Source: Stutzerimonas stutzeri (lineage in GTDB: Bacteria; Pseudomonadota; Gammaproteobacteria; Pseudomonadales; Pseudomonadaceae). Taken from it: a stretch of 64,000 nucleotides of DNA. The stretch spans positions 124,001 to 188,000 of the forward strand of contig NZ_JAMOIH010000009.1 of the NCBI RefSeq assembly GCF_024448955.1, in the 5' to 3' direction. Made by a program: the position numbers and the translations under genes. Of this stretch, positions 26,016 to 35,470 are shown in pieces (the stretch's first letter is position 1; each line of letters begins with the position of its first letter). Under the pieces are notes generated by a model, which was not told where the DNA came from, did no database searches, and worked only from the letters and a program-made list of their open reading frames with translations.

Positions 26016-26894
26016 TCAGTTGCTCCCAGTCGGCGCCGGCGCATGCGGCGCCAGGCGGTCGAGGAAAAGGGTGGCGGCCAGGAGATCGGCGGCGCCCCCC
26101 GGCGAGGCGTTGAGGGCGAGCATGTCGCGATCGAGCAGGCGCAGCTGGCGACGACCGGCGAGGCTGGCGGCACCACCGGCCTCGAGCACGGCACGGGCAC
26201 CGGCCTGCATGCAGGTCAGCCCTTCCAGCCCGGCGCGATGCAGCACGCAGGTGTCGGTCAGGGTGCTCATGATCGCCAGCAGCGCATCGAGCCGGGCGTT
26301 CTGCTCGCCAGCACCCGCATGGCGGCTGGCCAGCAGTTGCGGCAGACCGTGCTCGATCACGGCGGGAAAGCCGTGCTGCGCCTGTTCCCGCGCACCGAGC
26401 ACGCCGTAGCGGCGGCAGACCCGTGCGCCATGGCTATCGGGGTTGTGCGGCGCGGCCGGATCGCTCAGCCGGGCTAGTGCCGCCGCGGTATCGGCGATGC
26501 GTCGAGCGTCTGGTGCATCAGCTTCCAAAACCGCCGCCGCGCAGAGCAGCCCCAGCGCCCAAATCGCGCCGCGATGGGTGTTGATTCCGCCGGTGACGCG
26601 CAGCATCTCCGCCTCACCTTCACGGCCCAGTCGGCCGAGGGTTTCGCGCAAAGGCTGGCCGACTCCACCAAACATTTGTGCTGCTTCAGCCATCACCTTG
26701 AAGGCTGGCCACAAAGCATTGGCCGAAGCGTGCATCAGACCCAGATGCAGGTCGTCGTGCGCGCCATTGCCGCGCCGGTCCACCAATCCAGGCTTGGGTG
26801 AAAGGTCCGCTTCGTCGATCAGCACCTGCACCGCCAGATCCGCCAGCCGCTCAGCCAGCGAGGGCTGCAGCTGACTTGCAATGAGTGCACTCAT
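26016..26894 (-). CDS. mdcB: Triphosphoribosyl-dephospho-CoA synthase MdcB
   Basis: 292 aa from MSALIASQL. CitG-family motifs include [22 protein letters not shown] and [14 protein letters not shown]. It makes the prosthetic-group precursor from ATP and dephospho-CoA. The start is fixed by the TGATG junction with the mdcA stop at 26894-26896; the frame open upstream to 26942 lies inside mdcA. Confidence 0.93.
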   Translation of the reverse strand: MSALIASQLQPSLAERLADLAVQVLIDEADLSPKPGLVDRRGNGAHDDLHLGLMHASANALWPAFKVMAEAAQMFGGVGQPLRETLGRLGREGEAEMLRVTGGINTHRGAIWALGLLCAAAVLEADAPDARRIADTAAALARLSDPAAPHNPDSHGARVCRRYGVLGAREQAQHGFPAVIEHGLPQLLASRHAGAGEQNARLDALLAIMSTLTDTCVLHRAGLEGLTCMQAGARAVLEAGGAASLAGRRQLRLLDRDMLALNASPGGAADLLAATLFLDRLAPHAPAPTGSN

Positions 26895-28570
26895 CACCAG
26901 CTCCTGAACTTGGCAGGCGGGTTGTAGAGGCCGCCGGACCAATCGACCAACTCGGCAATGCTCTTGGCCGCCAGCAATTCACGAGAGGCATCGTTGCGGC
27001 GGATGCCGAGGTCTTCCGGCAGCGCGATCAGCCCTTCGCGGCGCATGCGCTCGGTGTCCTTGGGGTTGTGGCGCAGCCCGATGCTGGTGACGCCCGCCAC
27101 AGCGGCGATCATTGCCTGGCGTTCCTCCAGCGAGCGCGCCTTGTACAGGTAGGCGATGCCTTCCTCGGTGAGCAGGTGGGTGACGTCGTCGCCGTAGATC
27201 ATGATCGGCGCCAGCGGCATGCCACTCTTCTTCGCCACCTCCACCGCATCGAGCTGCTCGACGAAGGTGGGTTTGCCGCCTTCCTGGAAGGTCTCGACCA
27301 TCTGTACCACCAGCTTTTTGCCGCGCTCGAGCATGGTTACCGGGGCTTCGCCGCCGGGCATGGCCATGTCCAGCCAGGCCGGTGTCGGATGGCGACGACC
27401 GCGCGGGTCGTGCCCCATGTTCGGCGCGCCGCCGAAGCCAGCCAGGCGCCCACGGGTGACGGTAGAGGAATGGCCGTCGCCATCCACCTGCAGAGTGGCG
27501 CCGATGAACAGGTCCACCGCGTACTGTCCGGCCAGCTGGCACATCATGCGGTTGGAACGCATCGAGCCGTCGCGGCCTGTGAAGAACACGTCCGGACGCT
27601 GGGCGATGTAGTTCTCCATGCCCAGCTCGGTGCCGAAGCAGTGCACGCTCTCGACCCAGCCGGTCTCGATCGCCGGGATTAGCGTCGGGTGCGGGTTGAG
27701 CGTCCAGTTGCGGCAGATCTTGCCTTTCAGGCCCAGGGATTCGCCGTAGGTCGGCAGGATCAGCTCGATGGCGGCGGTGTTGAAGCCGATGCCGTGGTTG
27801 AGCGACTGGACGTTGTGTTTCTCGTAGATGCCGCGGATCGCCATCATCGCCATCAGCACGTGCACCGGCTTGATGTGGCGCGGGTCGCGGGTGAACAGTG
27901 GCTCGATGTAGAACGGCTTGTCGGCGACCACGACGAAATCGACCCAGCTGGCCGGGATATCCACCCGTGGCAGGTCGCGTGGGTCGTCGACGATCTGGTT
28001 GACCTGGACGATGACGATACCGTCGCTGAAGGCCGTGGGCTCGACCAACGCCGGGGTGTCCTCGGTGCTGGGGCCGGTGTAGATGTTGCCCTCGCGATCG
28101 GCAGTGAAGCCGGCCACCAACGCGACGTTGGGGATCAGATCCACCAAGAGGCGCGAGTAGAGTTCGATGTAGGTATGGATGGCGCCGACTTCCAGCAGGC
28201 CGTCTTCGAGTAGCTGGCTGATGCGCAGGCTCTGCGGGCCGGCGAAGGAGAAGTCGAGCTTGCGGGCGATCTGCCGCTCGAACAGATCAAGATGCTCGGC
28301 GCGGCTGACGCTGGGCATGATCATGTGCAGATCATGCAGCTTGCCGGGATCGACCTGCGCCAGGGATCGCGAGAGAAAGTCCGCCTGCTTCTGGTTGTTG
28401 CCTTCGAGTACCACCCGATCACCCGGCGCGATCAGCGCTTCGAGCGCCGCGACAATCTTGTCGCTCGGCAGGACCACGCCGTCCGCAAGACTGCGCACCT
28501 GGTCGAGACGCCGGGCTTTTTCAGCGCGACGACGCGACCACTGCGGCGGTGGGGATATTGTTGTTGTCAT
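26894..28570 (-). CDS. mdcA: Malonate decarboxylase alpha subunit (acetyl-S-ACP:malonate ACP transferase) MdcA
   Basis: 558 aa, the first gene of the mdc operon. CoA-transferase-family features are visible across the protein: [41 protein letters not shown], a glycine-rich [20 protein letters not shown]. It swaps acetyl for malonyl on MdcC. The start at 28570 has GGAG upstream; a longer frame to 28633 lacks support. Together with mdcB-C-D-E-G-H it makes the complete soluble malonate decarboxylase, and acetate is the product. Confidence 0.93.
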   Translation of the reverse strand: MTTTISPPPQWSRRRAEKARRLDQVRSLADGVVLPSDKIVAALEALIAPGDRVVLEGNNQKQADFLSRSLAQVDPGKLHDLHMIMPSVSRAEHLDLFERQIARKLDFSFAGPQSLRISQLLEDGLLEVGAIHTYIELYSRLLVDLIPNVALVAGFTADREGNIYTGPSTEDTPALVEPTAFSDGIVIVQVNQIVDDPRDLPRVDIPASWVDFVVVADKPFYIEPLFTRDPRHIKPVHVLMAMMAIRGIYEKHNVQSLNHGIGFNTAAIELILPTYGESLGLKGKICRNWTLNPHPTLIPAIETGWVESVHCFGTELGMENYIAQRPDVFFTGRDGSMRSNRMMCQLAGQYAVDLFIGATLQVDGDGHSSTVTRGRLAGFGGAPNMGHDPRGRRHPTPAWLDMAMPGGEAPVTMLERGKKLVVQMVETFQEGGKPTFVEQLDAVEVAKKSGMPLAPIMIYGDDVTHLLTEEGIAYLYKARSLEERQAMIAAVAGVTSIGLRHNPKDTERMRREGLIALPEDLGIRRNDASRELLAAKSIAELVDWSGGLYNPPAKFRSW

Positions 28571-28613
28571 GCTGACTCCACAGGTTTCCGCTTTGTGGAG
28601 CGCACAGTAGGGA

Positions 28614-28631
28614 GATGACCGAAGAGTCATC
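28614..28631. promoter_or_regulatory. Inverted repeat upstream of mdcA
   Basis: GATGAC-N6-GTCATC lies 44 bases before the mdcA start, and GCTGAGG occurs twice just further upstream (28639 and 28658). These are candidate binding sites for the LysR-type regulator; the sequence does not match the dyad found upstream of mdcR. Confidence 0.35.
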
Positions 28632-28687
28632 AATCAAGCTGAGGGGCGTTTCGTTACGCTGAGGTTAACGATGGCTCTGCGGCGCCC

Positions 28688-29125
28688 TTAGAGCCAGCCC
28701 AGCGTAACGCCAGCGAGCAGCAGATAACGGCCACCCTTGGCCAGAGTCACCAATAGCAGGAAACTCCAGAGCGGCTCACGCAGGGTTCCGGCGACCACCG
28801 TCAGTGGATCACCGATGATCGGTACCCAGCTCAGCAAGAGCGACCATCGGCCGTAGCGGTGGTAGGCGCGCTGGGCCTTGTCCAATTGTTTCTCGCTCAC
28901 CGGGAACCAGCGCTTGCCATGCAGGCGTTCGATGTAGCGGCCGATCAGCCAGTTGGCCAGCGAACCCAAGACGTTGCCGAACGTAGCCACGCCCAGCAGC
29001 ACCCATGGCGAGAACGACTCGCTAAGCAGCAGCCCGACCAACACCGCTTCGGACTGAGCCGGCAGCAATGTGGCAGCGGCAAAAGCCGCAAGAAACAAGC
29101 CGAAGTAACCTGACAGCTCGAACAT
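28688..29125 (-). CDS. DedA/YqaA-type membrane protein (VTT domain)
   Basis: 145 aa with a reentrant-loop membrane domain: LFLAAFAAATLLPAQSEAVLVGLLL, GNVLGSLANWLIGRYIE and the polar-flanked RYGRWSLLLSWVPIIGDPLTVVAG. The G-x-W-P-like SWVPIIGDP and the E in the first hairpin are typical of the YqaA branch of the SNARE-associated/VTT family, thought to act in lipid or phospholipid transport across the inner membrane. It stands alone, opposite in position to the mdc promoter. Confidence 0.85.
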   Translation of the reverse strand: MFELSGYFGLFLAAFAAATLLPAQSEAVLVGLLLSESFSPWVLLGVATFGNVLGSLANWLIGRYIERLHGKRWFPVSEKQLDKAQRAYHRYGRWSLLLSWVPIIGDPLTVVAGTLREPLWSFLLLVTLAKGGRYLLLAGVTLGWL

Positions 29126-29166
29126 GAGCGCTACAAATCAGCAGAGCCGTGGCGCGAAGCCTGGGC

Positions 29167-29409
29167 TCAGCGCCCCGGTTGCGGGCGGAAGCCCGGCACA
29201 GCAGTGGGACGCTCTACGCGAGCGGCGGGCATGGTGCAATTGAGGTCGCGGAACGGCTGGCCATTGAGCAGTTCCCAGCCATGACCGGGCGACGTTTGAC
29301 GGCAGATAACGGTGCCGTCGGCCTTGCTCTGCCATTGGTAGTAAGGCGCAGGGCCGGCAAAGGCCAGCAGCGGTAGGAAGAAACTGAAGACAAGGAACAA
29401 GAAACGCAT
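29167..29409 (-). CDS. Small secreted protein of unknown function
   Basis: 80 aa. MRFLFLVFSFFLPLLAFAG is a clear signal peptide, cleaved near AFA-G. The mature part has two cysteines (VICRQTSPGHGWELL...LNC) that could form a disulphide. The frame extends upstream to 29508, but only the start at 29409 gives a signal sequence. No family name can be given. Confidence 0.65.
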   Translation of the reverse strand: MRFLFLVFSFFLPLLAFAGPAPYYQWQSKADGTVICRQTSPGHGWELLNGQPFRDLNCTMPAARVERPTAVPGFRPQPGR

Positions 29410-29589
29410 GGCAGGGCTTCGGTAGGGAGCTGGCGCCACTTTAGCCGGATCGGCGCTTCGCGCAAGCACCGCTCGGCAAAGCGGCATAGGGTAGTACTTG
29501 TAGCTCAAGGGGACGCCTGGTCCTTACACTCGGAAGAAGGTTGATCAGGTCCGCGCGCAACTCGCTCTTACGAAAAGCGAGCAAACAAT

Positions 29590-30018
29590 TCAGTACCAGA
29601 CCTTCGCCGCCTCGCGCATGAAGATCTCTACCGTCTTCGGCCCGATACCCTCGAACTCGGCAAGGCGCTTTTCCAGCGCCGTACGGCTTTCGCTCTGCTC
29701 ACGGATGTTGCCGAGCTTGCCGCCGTACTCGCTGTTGAGCTTTCCGCACAGCTTGAGCAGGCGTTCGGCGGTCGATTCGTCGTAACGCACATAGCGCCCT
29801 TCGCCGAGCATGCTTACCAATTGCTGCCGGCTGCAGTTGCAGAGCTTTCTCGACGTGTCGCGCTTGTGTTTGTCGACGATGACCCGATAGGCCTCGGCGG
29901 CGATATCCTGCTGGATGCGCTTGCCGAACAGGAAGCTGGCGATGAACCATTTGAACAAGTCGCCTTCGCCTTTCTCGATTTCGATACCTAGGTCTTTTGC
30001 GCTAATTTCGCGTGCCAT
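29590..30018 (-). CDS. Helix-hairpin-helix protein, truncated DNA-glycosylase-like
   Basis: 142 aa. The C-terminal end LAEFEGIGPKTVEIFMREA is the helix-hairpin-helix of the endonuclease III/MutY superfamily, and the N-terminal helices (DLFKWFIASFLFGKRIQQDIAAEAYR) resemble the six-helix core. The protein stops shortly after the hairpin, so the catalytic aspartate and iron-sulphur ligands that follow it in active glycosylases are missing. Such small HhH-GPD-like proteins exist in pseudomonads. The role is probably DNA binding or a non-catalytic function. Confidence 0.75.
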   Translation of the reverse strand: MAREISAKDLGIEIEKGEGDLFKWFIASFLFGKRIQQDIAAEAYRVIVDKHKRDTSRKLCNCSRQQLVSMLGEGRYVRYDESTAERLLKLCGKLNSEYGGKLGNIREQSESRTALEKRLAEFEGIGPKTVEIFMREAAKVWY

Positions 30019-30415
30019 TTGGCGCCTCATTTCAGCTGTTCTTCATGATGCGACGACGGCGATGGCGCTAGGTTCGAGATTTATCCATCCAAGTAACCGT
30101 CGGCGTGCCCTAGCATCGGCAAGTTTCCGCCTACTGCTTGAGGATGGTGAGCGGTTTATTGCCAATACCCTTCGAATAGACGCGTTAACTCAACGTGGCA
30201 GAGCCCTGAGGGTGTATGGCACGGCTCGTGCTTGCTCCTGCCTAGCCCGATGCGATTACCAAGACAAGAAAGCCGCACAGCGCGCCCGCTTTTCCCTAGT
30301 GAAAGCTTACCCGCCGCCGTAACCGCCCTTCTTGTCCTTGCAGCCTTTGAAGCTGCGGCCGATCGTCTATCGTCAAGGGTTGCGAAAACCAATAACAACG
30401 AAACGGAGTTACATC
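30019..30415. other. Intergenic leader of the TRAP transporter operon
   Basis: 397 bases without a supported gene. The right end holds the CGGAG ribosome-binding site of the solute-binding protein. A promoter is expected here but no convincing -35/-10 pair stood out. Confidence 0.5.
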
Positions 30416-31369
30416 ATGAGACTGACCAAACGCTTTGGCCTGCTTGCTGCCGCTGCAGCCTTCACTGCCAGCACCGCAGCCGTCGCTGCGCCGACCTTCA
30501 TCAACATCCTCACCGGCGGCACCAGCGGCGTTTACTACCCGATCGGCGTAGCCCTGTCGCAGCAGTACAACAAGATCGACGGCGCCAAGACCTCCGTTCA
30601 GGCCACCAAGGCATCGGTAGAGAACCTCAACCTGTTGCAGGCCGGTCGCGGCGAGCTGGCTTTCGCCCTCGGTGATTCCGTGGACGATGCCTGGAACGGC
30701 GTCGAGGATGCCGGCTTCAAGGCCCCGCTCAAGCGTCTGCGCGCCATTGCCGCCACCTACCCGAACTACATCCACATCGTGGCCAGCAAGGAGTCCGGGA
30801 TCCAGACCCTGGAAGACCTGAAGGGCAAGCGCATCTCCGTCGGCGCGCCGAAATCCGGTACCGAGCTCAACGCCCGCGCCATCTTCAAGGCCGCCGGCCT
30901 GACCTACGAGGACATGGGCCGCGTGGAATTCATGCCCTACGCCGAGTCGGTCGAGCTGATCAAGAACCGTCAGCTGGATGCCACCCTGCAATCATCCGGC
31001 CTCGGCATGGCGGCGATTCGCGATCTGGCGGCCATGGTCCCGATCACCTTCGTCGCGGTTCCCGAGGACGTGGTTGCCAAGATCGGCAGCGCCGCCTACC
31101 AGTCGAAGATGATTCCGGCCGGCACCTATGACGGTCAGGACGCGGACATTCCCACTGCCGCCATCACCAATATCCTGGTCAGCCACGAGAAGGTCTCCGA
31201 TGACGTCGCCTACCAGATGACCAAGCTGATCTTCGAGAACCTCGATCACCTGTCCAGCGCCCACTCCGCAGCCAAGGATATCAAGCTGGAAACCGCGACC
31301 GAAGGTCTGCCGATCCCGCTGCACCCGGGCGCCGAGCGCTACTACAAGGAAGCCGGCGTCCTCAAGTGA
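30416..31369 (+). CDS. TAXI-family TRAP transporter solute-binding protein
   Basis: 317 aa. A signal peptide (MRLTKRFGLLAAAAAFTAST, cleaved near residue 25) exports it to the periplasm. The mature sequence shows the TAXI pattern FINILTGGTSGVYYPIG, which gives the family its name, then VQATKASVENLNLL and LKGKRISVGAPKSGTE. It binds a small anionic solute and delivers it to the fused permease; glutamate-like or dicarboxylic substrates are known in the family, but this one is not predictable. The start was chosen by signal peptide and ribosome-binding site; the frame is open upstream to 30332. Confidence 0.92.
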   Translation: MRLTKRFGLLAAAAAFTASTAAVAAPTFINILTGGTSGVYYPIGVALSQQYNKIDGAKTSVQATKASVENLNLLQAGRGELAFALGDSVDDAWNGVEDAGFKAPLKRLRAIAATYPNYIHIVASKESGIQTLEDLKGKRISVGAPKSGTELNARAIFKAAGLTYEDMGRVEFMPYAESVELIKNRQLDATLQSSGLGMAAIRDLAAMVPITFVAVPEDVVAKIGSAAYQSKMIPAGTYDGQDADIPTAAITNILVSHEKVSDDVAYQMTKLIFENLDHLSSAHSAAKDIKLETATEGLPIPLHPGAERYYKEAGVLK

Positions 31370-31377
31370 CAGCCGGG

Positions 31378-31405
31378 CCGGGCGGGTCTGGTACCCGCCC
31401 GGTTT
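31378..31405 (+). terminator. Intercistronic hairpin after the solute-binding protein gene
   Basis: A 10-bp perfect GC-rich stem (CCGGGCGGGT/ACCCGCCCGG) with a 5-base loop, followed by TTTG. It probably attenuates read-through so that the binding protein is made in excess over the permease. Confidence 0.7.
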
Positions 31406-31510
31406 GCCTTCAAGACTGCATAGCCTGATGGTCCGCATCCCGGGCCATCACGAAGAACGCCCATGCTCCGCACTGGCGCGACGCTTCAATCTTTCCGAGA
31501 GAGCCATCCC

Positions 31511-33538
31511 ATGAGCGAGACCCAAGGGCTGCACAGCAGTCCCAGCGAATGGCCAAAGACGTTGTTCTACGTCGCGCTGCTGTTTTCCACCTATCAGATC
31601 ATTACCGCCGCCTTTCATCCGGTGTCTAGCCAGGTATTGCGCGCGGGCCACGTCGGTTTCCTGCTGCTGATGGTGTTTCTCTGCTACCCGGCAAAAGGCA
31701 ATGGCCGCCCCTGGCAGCCGCTGGCCTGGCTACTCGGCCTGGCCGGCATGGCGACGGCTTTCTATCAGTGGTATTTCGAGGGCGATCTGGTTCAACGCTC
31801 GGGTGACCTGACCACTACCGACATGTACATCGGCATCATCCTCACCGTGTTGGTGTTCGAAGCAGGCCGCCGGGTGATGGGCATTGCACTGCCGACCATC
31901 TGCGCGATCTTCCTGGCCTACGGTCTGTTCGGCGAGTACCTGCCGGGCGACTTCGCCCACCGTGGCTATGGTTTCGATCAGATCATCAACCAGCTGTCGT
32001 TCGGTACCGAGGGCTTCTACGGCACGCCAACGTATGTCTCGGCCACCTATATTTTCCTCTTCATCCTGTTCGGCTCCTTCCTCGAGCAGGCCGGGATGAT
32101 CAAGCTGTTCACCGATTTCGCCATGGGCATGTTCGGCCACAAGACCGGCGGCCCGGCCAAGGTATCGGTGGTGTCATCGGCGCTGATGGGCACCATCACC
32201 GGCTCCGGCGTGGCCAACGTGGTCACCACCGGGCAGTTCACCATTCCGCTGATGAAACGCTTCGGCTACCGACCGGCCTTCGCCGGCGCAGTGGAGGCCA
32301 CGGCCAGCATGGGTGGGCAGATCATGCCGCCGGTAATGGGCGCCGTGGCTTTCATCATGGCCGAAACCATCAACGTGCCGTACATCGAAGTGGCCAAGGC
32401 GGCGCTGATTCCGGCCATGCTGTATTTCTTCGCGGTGTTCTGGATCGTGCATCTGGAAGCCCGCAGCAAGGACCTCAAGGGCCTGCCGAAGGACCAATGC
32501 CCGAGCGCCTGGAGTGCGGTTAAGGAACGCTGGTATCTGCTGATTCCGCTGTTCGTGCTGGTCTACCTGCTGTTCTCCGGTCGCACGCCGATGTTCTCCG
32601 GCACTGTCGGTCTGGCACTGACGGCCATCGTCATCCTCGGCTCGGCGATCATTCTCAAAGCCAGCAGTTTCTGGCTGCGCGCCGCCTTCTGGATTGCGCT
32701 GGGCGTGCTCTGCGCCGGCTTCTTCCAGCTTGGCATCGGGGTGATTTTTGGTGTCATCGCGTCGCTAGTGGTGGTCTGCTGGTTCATCAAAGGTGGCCGC
32801 GACACCCTGCGCGCCTGCCTGTTCGCCCTGGTGGAAGGCGCGCGCCATGCGATCCCGGTGGGTATCGCCTGTGTGCTGGTGGGGGTGATCATCGGCATCG
32901 TCTCGCTGACTGGCATCGCCAGCACCTTCGCCGGCTACATCCTGGCCATCGGAGAGAACAACCTGTTTCTCTCGCTGGTGCTGACCATGATTACCTGCCT
33001 GGTGCTGGGCATGGGCATCCCGACCATTCCCAACTACATCATCACCAGCGCCATCGCCGCACCGGCGCTGGAGCAGCTGGGCGTGCCGCTGATCGTCTCG
33101 CACATGTTCGTCTTCTACTTCGGGCTGATGGCCGACCTGACGCCGCCGGTAGCGCTGGCCTGCTTCGCCGCAGCACCGATCGCACGCGAGAACGGCTTCA
33201 AGATCAGCCTCTGGGCGATCCGTATCGCTGCCGCCGGCTTCGTCGTGCCCTTCATGGCGGTCTACGATCCGGCGCTGATGATGCAAGGCGATAGCTGGCT
33301 GGCCACTGTCTACATGGTGGTCAAGGCACTCTTCGCGGTGTGCCTGTGGGGCATGGCGGTAACAGGCCACCTGAGCATACGCATGCCGCTGTGGGAACGG
33401 CTGTGGGCACTTGGGGCCGGATTCGCCCTGATCCTGGCGATGCCGATCAGCGACGAAATCGGCTTCGCCCTGGGGATCGCCCTGGTAGCCCAGCACGTCT
33501 GGCGCGCCCGCCGCGCCGAGCGTCTGGCGGCAGCGTGA
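31511..33538 (+). CDS. TRAP transporter fused permease (TAXI type, DctQM fusion)
   Basis: 675 aa, highly hydrophobic. The N-terminal four-helix DctQ-like part is fused to a large DctM-like domain, with the typical turns GTITGSGVANVVTTGQFTIPLMKRFG, ASMGGQIMPPVMGAVAFIMAE, MGIPTIPNYIITSAIAAPAL and LMADLTPPVALACFAAAPIA. The protein imports the solute captured by the preceding binding protein using an ion gradient. The start at 31511 (MSETQGLHSSP) is preferred to an open frame from 31463. It overlaps the next gene by four bases. Confidence 0.93.
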   Translation: MSETQGLHSSPSEWPKTLFYVALLFSTYQIITAAFHPVSSQVLRAGHVGFLLLMVFLCYPAKGNGRPWQPLAWLLGLAGMATAFYQWYFEGDLVQRSGDLTTTDMYIGIILTVLVFEAGRRVMGIALPTICAIFLAYGLFGEYLPGDFAHRGYGFDQIINQLSFGTEGFYGTPTYVSATYIFLFILFGSFLEQAGMIKLFTDFAMGMFGHKTGGPAKVSVVSSALMGTITGSGVANVVTTGQFTIPLMKRFGYRPAFAGAVEATASMGGQIMPPVMGAVAFIMAETINVPYIEVAKAALIPAMLYFFAVFWIVHLEARSKDLKGLPKDQCPSAWSAVKERWYLLIPLFVLVYLLFSGRTPMFSGTVGLALTAIVILGSAIILKASSFWLRAAFWIALGVLCAGFFQLGIGVIFGVIASLVVVCWFIKGGRDTLRACLFALVEGARHAIPVGIACVLVGVIIGIVSLTGIASTFAGYILAIGENNLFLSLVLTMITCLVLGMGIPTIPNYIITSAIAAPALEQLGVPLIVSHMFVFYFGLMADLTPPVALACFAAAPIARENGFKISLWAIRIAAAGFVVPFMAVYDPALMMQGDSWLATVYMVVKALFAVCLWGMAVTGHLSIRMPLWERLWALGAGFALILAMPISDEIGFALGIALVAQHVWRARRAERLAAA

Positions 33539-33936
33539 TCGGGTTGTGCCTGGGGCTGGCCGGTGTGGTGTGGGCGCAACTGCCCACACCCGCCTTCACC
33601 CTGGCGTGGAACCACACCATCGAGAAGATCCGCTGGGAAGAAGACTACCGCGTGACGCCGGACGGGCTGCTGCTCGGCGAAGCGCGGATCAAGGGCACCG
33701 GCGCCGGCATGGAAGTTCCGGATGACGCCCAGTTGCGCGACGGCAGCTGGCACTACCAGCGCCAGCTGCCGCCTCTGCAACCGCTGCGTGTGGGGCGAAC
33801 CCCTGAAGCCGGCGATTATCAGCTGTGTTTCGACCAGCGCTGCCACGCGCTGAGCGAATGGCTCGGCCCGCCCACTTCGGAGCAGCCCACGCTGGAGCTG
33901 TGGAGTTGCAGCGTGCCGGCAAACAGTTCCTCTTGA
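33535..33936 (+). CDS. DUF1850 protein of the TAXI-TRAP operon
   Basis: 133 aa. It starts with GTG at 33535 inside the permease stop (GTGA), so translation is coupled. The N-terminus is a hydrophobic signal/anchor (IGLCLGLAGVVWAQL). It is followed by FTLAWNHTIEKIRWEEDYRV, GARIKGTGAGMEVPDDA-like sequence, and a cysteine pair CFDQRC. This is the DUF1850 pattern, a small protein regularly found third in TAXI-TRAP operons. The precise role is unknown; a periplasmic accessory of transport is plausible. Confidence 0.85.
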   Translation: MIGLCLGLAGVVWAQLPTPAFTLAWNHTIEKIRWEEDYRVTPDGLLLGEARIKGTGAGMEVPDDAQLRDGSWHYQRQLPPLQPLRVGRTPEAGDYQLCFDQRCHALSEWLGPPTSEQPTLELWSCSVPANSSS

Positions 33937-33960
33937 TTACAGCAAGTCCGCTCGAGACTC

Positions 33961-33984
33961 CGCAGTAGGGTGCGCTCCGCACCC
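33961..33984. repeat. Short dispersed-repeat-type hairpin
   Basis: GGGTGCG-CTC-CGCACCC is preceded by CGCAGTA. The lead-in equals that of the element at 8001-8012, which suggests a shared dispersed sequence family. Confidence 0.4.
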
Positions 33985-34068
33985 CAGCAAAGCATAAAAA
34001 CCGCGCCCAACCTCGGTGCGCAGAATGAATCGGTGAGAGGCGATTCATTGCACCATGGCCCCGATGGT

Positions 34069-34211
34069 TCCCACGCTCCTGCGTGGGACTCCTCCAACCG
34101 GTGCTGTGATCCAGACGCAAGCCACCAGGCGTGCCCACGCATGAGCGTGGCACGATCAGACATCAGCCTGACGGCAGGTCCGCTCGACAACCGACCCCAC
34201 GATCAGTGTGG
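34069..34211. repeat. Cluster of three related CCCAC/GTGGG hairpins (REP-like)
   Basis: Hairpin one is TCCCACGC/GCGTGGGA (34069-34088). Hairpin two is GTGCCCACGC/GCGTGGCAC (34131-34153). Hairpin three is CCCCAC/GTGTGGG (about 34194-34211). The repeated unit and the intergenic location between convergent genes match the clustered palindromic repeats of pseudomonads. Confidence 0.6.
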
Positions 34212-34219
34212 GCGATCCG

Positions 34220-35404
34220 TCAAACCGCCAGTTCCGCCTCCCGCCTAAGCGCCGCCGCCCTCCTCGCGCGCAGCTTGCGCCACCAGATCACCACACCGGT
34301 CACCGACAACACGGCAATCGCCACGCCCAGCACCGCTATTAGAATCCGCCCCGGCATGCCAAGGATGCGCCCGCCATGGATCGCCGGCTGCAGCATGTGG
34401 AATTGCTCGCCCAGGGTGCCCTGCCCCGGTATTTCCTGCCCCAGCAACTGCGTCCCATCAGTGCCATGGAAAAACAGCCAGGCATTGCCCTGGTTGCTGT
34501 CGTGATCGCCGAAGCCGGCGCCGTAGAAGTTGTATTCAAAACTGTAGTACAGTTCGCCGATGGGCTCACTCAGGCCCAGCTCGGCCGCATGCTGCATGGC
34601 GTAGTCATAGGCCTGATGGAAATCGTAGGCCGTGGTGCCCAGCTCTTCTTTAGGCAGCCTGCCTCGCGCCTCGTAGACGCTCGGTTCCACCGCTGAGAAC
34701 AGTGACACCACCGGTTTGAACACCTGCTCGGGCAGGTTCATCGCAATGCTGCTGACCGCCACCGGTGTGAGCAGCAGCCACAGCCACAAACCGCCGGCAC
34801 GGTGCACGTCGTGGTTCATGCGCTGGCGCTTGATCTTCCATGACGTCCACCACTTACCAAAGAACGGCCGGCCACGCGGGAAGGTCAGCAACAGCGAGAC
34901 GAAGCAGTCGAGCGTCCAGGCGATCGCCACGATGCCCATCAGCCACAGCCCCCAGTTGCCCGGCAGCGACAGGTTGTAGTGAAACTCCAGCATGAAAGGC
35001 ACGAAGTTCTCCCGCGAGAAACAGCATTCGCCCCAGTAGCGTGTCCCCACCGGCTCGCCGGTCACCACGTCGAGGTACTGCACCACAGGTTTGATATCGA
35101 AAGGCTTGGCGGTGGCCGGATCGTTGCGCGGCACCAGCGCCATCAACGCAGCGTGACCCGGCTCGTCGGGGAACTCCATGTACCAGACCTGCATCCGCGG
35201 GTTGGCCTGCTGTACGCGCTCGACCAGCGTACCCGGTGCCAGCACCGGGCCTTCGCTGGTGGTGTGGTAGAACTCGGGGTTCAGCCACTCGTCCAGTTCG
35301 TGGTGAAAGGCCAGGATCGCGCCGGTAATGCCCGCGAGAAACAGGAACAACGCGGTGGCCAGACCGATGTAACGGTGCAGCAGAACAAGGAGGTAACGCA
35401 TCAT
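34220..35404 (-). CDS. PepSY-associated transmembrane protein, probable ferric-siderophore reductase
   Basis: About 394 aa with an N-terminal helix (LVLLHRYIGLATALFLFLAGITGAILAFHHELDEWLNP), two or three further membrane segments and a long periplasmic part. This fits the PepSY-TM family that accompanies TonB-dependent siderophore receptors and may reduce or release the imported iron. It lies 42 bases downstream of the receptor gene. An upstream GTG (35428) in the same frame and two adjacent ATG codons make the exact start uncertain; I chose the first ATG. Confidence 0.85.
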   Translation of the reverse strand: MMRYLLVLLHRYIGLATALFLFLAGITGAILAFHHELDEWLNPEFYHTTSEGPVLAPGTLVERVQQANPRMQVWYMEFPDEPGHAALMALVPRNDPATAKPFDIKPVVQYLDVVTGEPVGTRYWGECCFSRENFVPFMLEFHYNLSLPGNWGLWLMGIVAIAWTLDCFVSLLLTFPRGRPFFGKWWTSWKIKRQRMNHDVHRAGGLWLWLLLTPVAVSSIAMNLPEQVFKPVVSLFSAVEPSVYEARGRLPKEELGTTAYDFHQAYDYAMQHAAELGLSEPIGELYYSFEYNFYGAGFGDHDSNQGNAWLFFHGTDGTQLLGQEIPGQGTLGEQFHMLQPAIHGGRILGMPGRILIAVLGVAIAVLSVTGVVIWWRKLRARRAAALRREAELAV

Positions 35405-35470
35405 CAATTTCCGTATTACAGAAAGCACAAAGCCGCCAGCCCGTTAAAGCCGGCGGCGCGAACGTCAACC

